The notes under the pieces are model-generated. The model was not told where the DNA came from. It worked only from the letters and a program-made list of their open reading frames with translations, and did no database searches. A stretch of 64,000 nucleotides of DNA from Nocardioides turkmenicus (lineage in GTDB: Bacteria; Actinomycetota; Actinomycetes; Propionibacteriales; Nocardioidaceae), in NCBI RefSeq assembly GCF_011045035.1, contig NZ_JAALAA010000004.1, forward strand, positions 124,001-188,000, in the 5' to 3' direction. Positions 32,630 through 39,293 of this stretch are shown here, piece after piece (the stretch's first letter is position 1; the number at the start of each line of letters is the position of its first letter). The translations under genes were made by a program, and so were the position numbers.

Positions 32630-33700
32630 GTGATCGAGTTCGAGGGCGTCACCAAGCGCTATCCGGACGGCACCGTGGCCGTGGACGACCTCTCCTTGAC
32701 GGTCGAGACCGGTCAGATCACGGTGTTCGTCGGTCCGTCGGGATGCGGCAAGACCACCGCCCTGCGGATGATCAACCGGATGATCGAGCCGACCTCCGGC
32801 CGGATCCTGATCGACGGCGACGACATCACCACCCGCCCCGAGGCGCAGCTGCGCCGCGAGATCGGCTACGTGATCCAGGGTGCCGGGCTCTTTCCGCACC
32901 GTACGGTCCTCGACAACGTCGCCACCGTCCCGATCCTGAAGGGCGTCTCCCGCCGGGACGCCCGCTCGAGCGCGCTCGGACTGCTCGAGCGGGTCGGCCT
33001 CACCGCCGACCTCGGCGACCGCTACCCGGCCCAGCTGTCGGGTGGCCAGCAGCAGCGCGTCGGTGTCGCCCGGGCGCTCGCGGCCGACCCGCCGGTGCTG
33101 CTGATGGACGAGCCGTTCTCGGCCGTCGACCCGGTCGTACGCGACGACCTCCAGCAGGAGCTGCTCAGGCTCCAGGGCGAGCTCGGCAAGACGATCGTGC
33201 TGGTCACCCACGACATCGACGAGGCGATTCGCCTCGGCGACAAGGTCGCCGTCCTCGCGAACGGCGCCCGGCCCGCCCAGTTCGCCCCGCCGGCCGACAT
33301 CCTCGCCTCACCCGCCGACGACTTCGTCGCCTCGCTCGTCGGCCGCGACCGCGGCTTCCGCGGTCTCTCCTTCGCCGATGGGAACGAGATCCCGCTTAAG
33401 ACCATCGACCACGGCGTCGACGGGCTCACGCTCGAGGTCGACGCCGACGGCAGGCCGCTGGGCTGGCGAGGCCCCGACGGCCTCCTCCCGACCGAAGGCA
33501 GCTTCCGGGACGGTGCGAACCTGCGTACGGTTGCGGACCTGGCCATCCTCTCGCCCGCGGGCGCCGCGGTGCGGGTCGACGCCGAGGGCCGCGCCGACGG
33601 GCTCGTCCTGCTGGAGGACCTGGCCGGCAACGTACGTTCCCAGCAGCGGGAACGCCTGGCGGCCCTGGCGACCTCGAACTCGAACGGGGAGGCCGGGTGA
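32630..33700 (+). CDS. Glycine betaine/choline-type ABC transporter, ATP-binding protein
   Basis: A 356-residue ABC ATPase of the OpuCA/ProV group. Walker A is GPSGCGKTTALRM, the Q-loop YVIQGAGLFPHRTV, the signature LSGGQQQR, Walker B VLLMDEPFSAVD and the switch His in VLVTHDIDEA. A C-terminal extension (about 245-356) takes the place of the CBS domains and reads like a degenerate regulatory domain. The GTG at 32630 has AGGAG at 8 nt; another GTG at 32624 is too close to it. Overlaps the first permease gene by GTGA. Confidence 0.92.
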   Translation: MIEFEGVTKRYPDGTVAVDDLSLTVETGQITVFVGPSGCGKTTALRMINRMIEPTSGRILIDGDDITTRPEAQLRREIGYVIQGAGLFPHRTVLDNVATVPILKGVSRRDARSSALGLLERVGLTADLGDRYPAQLSGGQQQRVGVARALAADPPVLLMDEPFSAVDPVVRDDLQQELLRLQGELGKTIVLVTHDIDEAIRLGDKVAVLANGARPAQFAPPADILASPADDFVASLVGRDRGFRGLSFADGNEIPLKTIDHGVDGLTLEVDADGRPLGWRGPDGLLPTEGSFRDGANLRTVADLAILSPAGAAVRVDAEGRADGLVLLEDLAGNVRSQQRERLAALATSNSNGEAG

Positions 33701-34353
33701 GCGATCTCTGGAGCTACCTCGCCACCAACGGCGGCGACGTCCTCACCGCGCTCGTCCAGCACATCTGGCTCGCGCTGCTGCCGGTGGCGATCGCGTTCGT
33801 CCTCTCGCTGCCGCTGGGAGCCCTGGTCCACCGTTACGTCCCCGTACGCCACATCGCGCTCACCACCGGCAGCGTGGTCTACACGGTGCCGTCGCTCGCT
33901 CTGCTCCTGCTGCTCCCGGGCATCCTCGGCACCAGCGTCCTCGACCCCCTCAACGTGGTCGTCGCGCTGACGCTCTACTCGCTCGCCCTGCTCGTCCGCA
34001 CGACCGCTGACGGTCTCGACGCGGTCGACCCCACCGTCCTGCAGGCGGCCACCGCGATGGGCTACCGGCCCGTACGCCGCTGGTTCGCGGTCCAGCTCCC
34101 GCTGGCGATGCCGGTGATCCTGACCGGCCTGCGGGTCGCGACGGTGGCCAACGTCAGCATGGTGAGCATCGCGGCGCTGGTCGGCATCGGCGGTCTGGGG
34201 CAGCTCTTCACCCGGGGCTTCCAGCTGGGCTTCTACCTGCCGCCGATCGTGCTCGGGCTGGTCCTCTCGGTGACGCTCGCCGTCATCGCCGACGTCCTCA
34301 TCGTCGTCCTCCAGCGCGGGCTCACTCCGTGGTCGCGGGCAGGTGCGCGATGA
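33697..34353 (+). CDS. Glycine betaine/choline-type ABC transporter, permease 1
   Basis: A 218-residue OpuCB/ProW-type permease with about five or six membrane helices and the cytoplasmic coupling loop AATAMGYRPVRRWFAVQLPLAMPVILTGLRVA (EAA-type loop). The conserved IGGLGQLFTRGF follows. GTG start overlapping the ATPase stop and ATGA overlap with permease 2 show that subunits are translated together. Confidence 0.92.
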   Translation: MSDLWSYLATNGGDVLTALVQHIWLALLPVAIAFVLSLPLGALVHRYVPVRHIALTTGSVVYTVPSLALLLLLPGILGTSVLDPLNVVVALTLYSLALLVRTTADGLDAVDPTVLQAATAMGYRPVRRWFAVQLPLAMPVILTGLRVATVANVSMVSIAALVGIGGLGQLFTRGFQLGFYLPPIVLGLVLSVTLAVIADVLIVVLQRGLTPWSRAGAR

Positions 34354-35057
34354 CCCTCGACTACCTGCTCGACGCCGCCAACTGGTCGCTGACCAGCCCC
34401 GACGGCTTCCCGCAGCGCATCCTCGAACACCTCGGCTACACCTTCCTCGCGCTGGCGATCGCGACCGCGATCGCCTTCCCGATCGGCCTGCTGATCGGCC
34501 ACACCGGACGCGGCGCGCTGATCGCCGTCAACCTCGGCAACGCCGGCCGCGCGCTGCCGACCCTCGGCGTTCTCATGCTCGCGCTCGCGCTCGTCGGGAT
34601 CGGCCTGGTCCCGGTCACGATCGCCCTGGTCGTGCTCGCCATCCCGCCCGTCCTCGCCACCACGTACGCAGGCGTCCGGGCCGTCGCCGACGCGACCGTC
34701 GACGCGGCGCGAGGCGTGGGCATGACCGAGCCCCAGATCGCACTGCGGGTCGAGGTCCCGATCGCGCTGCCGATCATCATCGGCGGCCTCCGCAACGCGT
34801 CGCTCCAGGTGGTCTCGACCGCGACCATCGCGGCGTACGCAGGTCTCGGCGGCCTCGGCCGCTATCTCTTCGACGGCCTGGCCACGCTCCAGTACGACCA
34901 GGTGGTCGCCGGCGCGATCGTCCTCGCCGTGCTCGCCGTCGCGATCGACCTCGCGCTCGCGGGGACCCAACGCCTCCTGGTGTCGCCGGGCGTGAACGGC
35001 CGCAGCACCGGAAACCGCCCGACCACCGCCCGTCCCGCACCAAAGCTCGCCGGCTGA
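34350..35057 (+). CDS. Glycine betaine/choline-type ABC transporter, permease 2
   Basis: A 235-residue OpuCD-like permease. It has five or six hydrophobic helices, ALPTLGVLMLALALVGIG, the EAA loop DAARGVGMTEPQIALRVEVPIALPIIIGGLRNA, and AYAGLGGLGRYLFDG. Paired with permease 1 it forms the heterodimeric membrane channel. The gene for the binding lipoprotein follows after 28 nt. Confidence 0.92.
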   Translation: MTLDYLLDAANWSLTSPDGFPQRILEHLGYTFLALAIATAIAFPIGLLIGHTGRGALIAVNLGNAGRALPTLGVLMLALALVGIGLVPVTIALVVLAIPPVLATTYAGVRAVADATVDAARGVGMTEPQIALRVEVPIALPIIIGGLRNASLQVVSTATIAAYAGLGGLGRYLFDGLATLQYDQVVAGAIVLAVLAVAIDLALAGTQRLLVSPGVNGRSTGNRPTTARPAPKLAG

Positions 35058-35085
35058 CCAACCCAGCAATCCGAGAGGTATCTCC

Positions 35086-36012
35086 ATGTCCCGCCGAATC
35101 CGCACCACCGCGTACCTGTTCGCGACGCTCGCCGTGGCAGGCACCCTGACCGCCTGCGGCGGTGACCCCCTCGACTCCGGATCCGACTCCGGGTCGGGCG
35201 ACGACACGATCGTCGTCGGCTCGGCCAACTTCCCCGAGAGCGAGCTGCTGATGGAGATGTACGCCCAGGCCCTGGAGGCCGAGGGCGTCGAGGTCGAGAC
35301 CAAGCCCAACATCGGCTCCCGCGAGGTCTACATGGAGGCCTTCAAGAGCGGTGACATCGATCTGCTGCCGGAGTACAACGGCGGCCTGCTCTCCTACCTG
35401 ACGGAGGGCAACCTGCCGGAGGGCGTCTCCGCCCCCGACGACGTCTACAACGCGCTCCAGGATGTGCTCCCGGAGGGCAGCCAGACGCTGCCGCAGTCGG
35501 CCGCCGAGGACAAGGACTCGCTGACGGTGACCAAGGCGACCGCCGAGAGGTACTCGCTGACCAGCATCGAGGACCTCGCCCCCGTGGCCAAGGACCTCAC
35601 CCTCGGCGCCAGCCCGGAGTTCAAGACGCGCCCCCAGGGCATCCCCGGCCTGGAGAAGGTCTACGGCGTCACCTTCAAGAAGGTCACCCCGACCGACCCC
35701 GGCGGCCCGCTGACCATCGCAGCCCTGAAGAAGGGCTCCGTCGACGTCGCCAACGTGTTCACCACCGACTCGGCGATCCCGACCAACGACTGGGTCGTCC
35801 TGGAGGACCCGAAGAACCTCTTCCTCGCCCAGAACATCGTCCCGCTGATCCGCTCCGAGGTGCTCACCGACGACGCCGAGTCCGCCCTCAACGCGGTCTC
35901 CGACGCGCTCACGACCGAGAACCTGACCGAGGCCCTGGCGAAGGTGCAGGTCGACAAGGCCGACCCGGCCACGGTCGCCGAGGAGTTCCTCGCCGACAAC
36001 GGCATCAGCTGA
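35086..36012 (+). CDS. Glycine betaine/choline-type ABC transporter, substrate-binding lipoprotein
   Basis: A 308-residue lipoprotein of the OpuAC/QAT family. The signal ends in the lipobox LTAC with Cys24, followed by a Ser/Gly/Asp-rich tether. The binding domain begins TIVVGSANFPESELLMEMYAQALEAEGV and contains SGDIDLLPEYNGGLLSYL and SVDVANVFTTDSAI. GAGAGG lies before the ATG. With the ATPase and two permeases this completes an osmoprotectant importer; whether betaine, choline or another quaternary amine is bound cannot be told. Confidence 0.93.
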   Translation: MSRRIRTTAYLFATLAVAGTLTACGGDPLDSGSDSGSGDDTIVVGSANFPESELLMEMYAQALEAEGVEVETKPNIGSREVYMEAFKSGDIDLLPEYNGGLLSYLTEGNLPEGVSAPDDVYNALQDVLPEGSQTLPQSAAEDKDSLTVTKATAERYSLTSIEDLAPVAKDLTLGASPEFKTRPQGIPGLEKVYGVTFKKVTPTDPGGPLTIAALKKGSVDVANVFTTDSAIPTNDWVVLEDPKNLFLAQNIVPLIRSEVLTDDAESALNAVSDALTTENLTEALAKVQVDKADPATVAEEFLADNGIS

Positions 36013-36020
36013 CGCACGAC

Positions 36021-36163
36021 CGCTGGTCGAGCCGCCGGAGCCGCTAGGCGAAGGCGTGTCGAGACCAACACAGTCCCATCGCGCACAGTCCCATCGCGCG
36101 CCGACACGACTGTGTTGGTCTCGACACGCTCAGCCGCAGACGGCCTCGCGGCTCGACCAGCGG
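36021..36163. repeat. Dispersed palindromic repeat, copy 3
   Basis: Arms of 20 nt (36056-36075 and 36108-36127) pair perfectly; the outer arms GGTCGAGCCGCCGGAGCC (left) and a CGGCTCGACCAGC end (right) also pair partly. The loop holds a tandem duplication of a 15-mer starting ACAGTCCCATC (36070-36084 and 36085-36099). It fills the gap between the ABC operon and a convergent TetR gene. Confidence 0.9.
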
Positions 36164-36169
36164 AAGCAG

Positions 36170-36742
36170 TCAGCGATCCGCGACGAGTCCGCTGCGGTAG
36201 GCGAGCAGCCCCTCGAGCCCGCGCAGGAAGGTCTCGCAGACCGGCTTCGGGTCGGTCAGGCAGCCGGCCGCCATGGCACCGTCGCGCAGCATCACGAAGT
36301 GGCGGCCGGCGAACTCCGCGTCCGGCTTCCCGGTCCGCTCGAAGAGCTCGGTGACGGTCGCCAAGAACCACTGCCGGTGCTCGAGCACCGCCTGATGGAC
36401 CACGTGCTCGGGGTCGGGGTATTCCGCAGCGGCGTTGAGGAACGCACAGCCCCGGAATCCCTCGCTCTGAATGTCCTCGGCGATCGACCGACCGATGGTC
36501 CGGACGAGATCGTCGGGATCCTCGACCTCCGTGCGGGCGGCCTCCACTCGCGCCCGGAGAGCCTGGTCGGCCTGCGTCAGGTACGCCACCACGAGCTCGT
36601 CCTTGCCCCGGAAGTGTCGATAGAGCGTCGCCCGGGTGACCTTCGCCTCGGCGATCACGCGATCGACGCCGACCGAGTGCAGACCCTCGGTGTAGAAGAG
36701 CCGACTCGCCGTGCTGAGCAGTCGGTCGCGGGCCTCTGACAT
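36170..36742 (-). CDS. TetR-family transcriptional regulator
   Basis: A 190-residue TetR repressor with its helix-turn-helix at about 10-55 (LFYTEGLHSVGVDRVIAEAKVTRATLYRHFRGKDELV). The C-terminal domain resembles the AcrR/LmrA group (GFRGCAFLNAAAEYPDPEHVVHQAVLEHR). It is divergent from the frameshifted membrane gene and the flavoprotein, with two matching palindromes between. Confidence 0.92.
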   Translation of the reverse strand: MSEARDRLLSTASRLFYTEGLHSVGVDRVIAEAKVTRATLYRHFRGKDELVVAYLTQADQALRARVEAARTEVEDPDDLVRTIGRSIAEDIQSEGFRGCAFLNAAAEYPDPEHVVHQAVLEHRQWFLATVTELFERTGKPDAEFAGRHFVMLRDGAMAAGCLTDPKPVCETFLRGLEGLLAYRSGLVADR

Positions 36743-36784
36743 CCGTCATCCCTCTCGTTCTGGGTTGCCTCGACGGTAGCAGAC

Positions 36785-36798
36785 AGAACGATCGGTCT
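36785..36798. promoter_or_regulatory. TetR operator half of a pair (imperfect)
   Basis: AGAACGATCGGTCT, one base away from the perfect palindrome at 36839-36852; the centres are 54 bp apart. Confidence 0.65.
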
Positions 36799-36838
36799 TG
36801 CATTTCCCGACAGACGGGTGCAGACTCTCGAATCAGGT

Positions 36839-36852
36839 AGAACGATCGTTCT
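36839..36852. promoter_or_regulatory. TetR operator, perfect 14-bp palindrome
   Basis: AGAACGATCGTTCT, perfectly symmetric, 30 nt before the ATG of the frameshifted membrane gene. Best read as the operator of the divergent TetR. Confidence 0.75.
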
Positions 36853-36882
36853 GTCTCCTGCTTGGTCCGAGAAAGGGATCCG

Positions 36883-37456
36883 ATGTCCACCTCCGTAGAG
36901 GCCGGCCGTTCCGGCACACTGAACACCCCCGCCGGCGGTCTGCCGAAGCTCTACTTCGTCCGCTTCGGCTTCGCGATCGTCTGGGCGGTGCTGGTCGCCC
37001 TCACCGCATCGACGCTCGGTCCTGCGAGCATCGCGCTGCTGGTGATCTATCCGCTGTTCGACGTGGTGGCCGCCGTGGTCGACTTCCGCACGTCGGGCGC
37101 CAGCGGCCCGCGCGTCCTGCTCTACGTCAACATGGCACTCAGCCTGCTCACCGCCGTCGGCGTCGCCGTGGCCGCCACCTCCGGCATCCCGGACGTCCTG
37201 CGGGTGTGGGGCGCCTGGGCGATCAACCGCCGGCCTGGTGCAGCTGTTCGTCGCGGTGCGGCGCTACCGGCTCGGCGGCCAGTGGGCGATGATCCTCAGC
37301 GGTGGGATCTCGACGTTCGCGGGGACGGGCTTCATCCTGATGGCCGCTGGCCCGAACGCATCGCTGACCGGCCTCGCCGGGTACGCCAGCCTGGGCGGCA
37401 TCTTCTTCCTCATCTCTGCCCTCCGTCTGCGCCAGCGCGCGAGTAAGGTCGACTGA
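36883..37456 (+). pseudogene. Frameshifted small membrane protein gene (DUF308-like)
   Basis: Two overlapping frames together encode one four- to six-helix membrane protein of about 190 residues. Frame 1 begins MSTSVEAGRSGTLNTPAGGL and runs through LRVWGAWAI; the second frame resumes with LVQLFVAVRRYRLGGQWAMILSGGI and ends at 37456. The break is at about 37222-37227 (GATCAACCGC), where one extra A would explain it: removing it restores AWAI-TAGLVQLF. This is a recent one-base insertion or a sequencing error. The flavoprotein gene follows after 1 nt, so the gene was the first of a TetR-controlled operon. Confidence 0.75.
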
Positions 37457-37457
37457 C

Positions 37458-38912
37458 ATGACGAGCACGAGCCAAGATCTCACCGTCGACGTCATCGTCG
37501 TCGGCGCCGGACCGACCGGGGAGAACGTCGCCGACCGCGCGGTGCAGGGCGGTCTGACAGCCGCCATCGTGGAGAGCGAGCTCGTCGGTGGTGAGTGCTC
37601 CTACTGGGCGTGCATGCCGACGAAGGCGCTGCTCCGCGACGCGACGGCGCTGCGCGCGGCCCAGGCGCTTCCGGCCGCCGGCCAGGCGGTCACCGGCAAG
37701 CTCGACCCCGCCGCCGTGTTCGCCCGCCGCGACGAGTTCGCGTCCAAGTGGGACGACTCGGGACAGGTCGACTGGCTGAACGGCGCCGGGATCACACTGG
37801 TGCGCGGGCATGGCCGGATCACCGGCACCCGTGCCGTCACGGTCACCGCCGCCGACGGCACGACCACGAACCTCCAGGCCCGCCACGCCGTGGTCGTCGC
37901 CACCGGCAGCTCCGCCCTCATCCCCCCGATCCCGGGTCTGGCCGACGCCTCGCCGTGGACGAACCGCGAAGCGGCCGGTGCCAAGTCCGTCCCCGGTCGC
38001 CTGGCGATCATCGGCGGCGGCGTGGTCGGCGCCGAGATGGCGACCGCCTTCAGCTCGCTCGGGTCGCAGGTGACCCTCATCTCCCGCACCCGGCTGCTGC
38101 CGGGGGTGGAGCCGTTCGCCGGTGAGTACGTGGCCGATGCGCTCCGGACGTACGGGGTCACGCTTCATCTCGACGCCGGGGCGGAGGAGGTCCGGCGCGA
38201 CGACGCCGGCGAGGTGCACCTGAAGCTCTCCGACGGCACCGAGGTGACCGCGGACGAGGTCCTCGTCGCGACCGGCCGGGTCCCGAACACCAAGGACATC
38301 GGCCTGGAGCATGTCGGCCTCGAGCCCGGCAGCTGGCTGAAGGTCGACGACGCGCTGGCCGTGGTCGATGACGACGGACAGCTCGAGGACGGCTGGCTCT
38401 ACGCCGCCGGCGACGTCAACCATCGAGCGCTGCTGACCCACCACGGCAAGTACCAGGCCCGCGCCCTCGGCGACCTGATCGCGGCGCGTGCCCGCGGCGA
38501 CGAGCCCGACCTGAGCACGTGGGGCCGCCACGCCGCCACCGCCGACGAGCGCGCCACCACGCAGGTGATCTTCACCGATCCCGAGGTCGTCGCCGTCGGC
38601 CACTCCGCCGAGTCGGCCGAGAAGGCCGGCATCGACGTGGGCGTCATCGACTACGACCTCGGCTCGGTCGCCGGCGCCTCGCTCCACGCCGACGGCTACC
38701 ACGGCAAGGCGCGGATGGTCATCGACGAGCAGCGGAAGACGATCGTCGGCTTCACCGCCGTCGGGCCGGACACCGCCGAGCTCCTGCACGCGGCCACCAT
38801 CGCGGTCGTCGGCGAGGTCCCGCTCGACCGCCTCTGGCACGCCGTACCCGCCTATCCGACCGTCAGCGAGATCTGGCTCCGCCTGCTCGAGACCGCGGGT
38901 CGCGATCGGTGA
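37458..38912 (+). CDS. FAD-dependent pyridine nucleotide-disulfide oxidoreductase
   Basis: A 484-residue flavoprotein of the lipoamide dehydrogenase/mercuric reductase type. The FAD fold starts VDVIVVGAGPTGENVA, the redox disulfide is GGECSYWACMPTK (Cys47 and Cys52), the NAD(P) fold is RLAIIGGGVVGAEMA, and LYAAGDVNHRALLTHHGKYQARAL lies in the second FAD motif. The C-terminal dimerisation motif reads HAVPAYPTVSEIWLRLLE, the usual HAHPT being altered. A true substrate is not evident; Mtb LpdA-like and quinone-reductase roles are possible. Probably repressed by the divergent TetR. Confidence 0.88.
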   Translation: MTSTSQDLTVDVIVVGAGPTGENVADRAVQGGLTAAIVESELVGGECSYWACMPTKALLRDATALRAAQALPAAGQAVTGKLDPAAVFARRDEFASKWDDSGQVDWLNGAGITLVRGHGRITGTRAVTVTAADGTTTNLQARHAVVVATGSSALIPPIPGLADASPWTNREAAGAKSVPGRLAIIGGGVVGAEMATAFSSLGSQVTLISRTRLLPGVEPFAGEYVADALRTYGVTLHLDAGAEEVRRDDAGEVHLKLSDGTEVTADEVLVATGRVPNTKDIGLEHVGLEPGSWLKVDDALAVVDDDGQLEDGWLYAAGDVNHRALLTHHGKYQARALGDLIAARARGDEPDLSTWGRHAATADERATTQVIFTDPEVVAVGHSAESAEKAGIDVGVIDYDLGSVAGASLHADGYHGKARMVIDEQRKTIVGFTAVGPDTAELLHAATIAVVGEVPLDRLWHAVPAYPTVSEIWLRLLETAGRDR

Positions 38913-38923
38913 CGAGACCTCGT

Positions 38924-38939
38924 CCGGGGTCATCCCCGG
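38924..38939. terminator. Hairpin behind the flavoprotein gene
   Basis: CCGGGG, loop TCAT, CCCCGG, 12 nt after the stop at 38912. GC-rich and without T run, so only a weak terminator candidate. Confidence 0.35.
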
Positions 38940-39002
38940 GACGTGCATGCCGTCTGTGACCGCGGGTACCGCCGTTGGCAGACCACGGACGATGGAGGAG
39001 CC

Positions 39003-39239
39003 ATGCCCAGCAAGTCCGCCAACGTGAAGAACGAAGAGCAGTACGAGGCGCTCAAGGACAAGGGGATGTCCAAGCAGCGCGCCGCCAAGATCGCCAACAC
39101 TCCTGACGCCTCCAAGAAGGGCGGCAAGAAGAGCGGCAGCGGAAAGAAGAACAAGGACAGCAGCCAGGGCGGCACCACCGCCCAGAAGAAGAAGGCGGGC
39201 AGCAAGGGCGGCAAAGCGACCGCCAAGAAGAAGAGCTGA
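39003..39239 (+). CDS. Small lysine-rich protein (DUF7218-like)
   Basis: A 78-residue basic protein. The N-terminal half (KSANVKNEEQYEALKDKGMSKQRAAKIANTPDASKKGG) is a short helical motif found in many actinobacterial and proteobacterial small proteins; the C-terminal half is an unstructured Lys/Gly/Ser tail. A nucleic-acid-binding or stress role is plausible but not shown. GGAGGAG lies just before the ATG at 39003, much stronger than any start upstream. Confidence 0.85.
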   Translation: MPSKSANVKNEEQYEALKDKGMSKQRAAKIANTPDASKKGGKKSGSGKKNKDSSQGGTTAQKKKAGSKGGKATAKKKS

Positions 39240-39244
39240 CGTAC

Positions 39245-39276
39245 GGGCCGCGGCCGTCCTGCGACGACCGCGGCCC
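39245..39276. terminator. Bidirectional GC-rich hairpin between convergent genes
   Basis: GGGCCGCGG (39245-39253) pairs with CCGCGGCCC (39268-39276); an inner GTC/GAC pair adds to it. It sits between the small basic protein gene and the convergent protease gene. Confidence 0.55.
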
Positions 39277-39293
39277 GCTCGTTCGCCAGGCGA

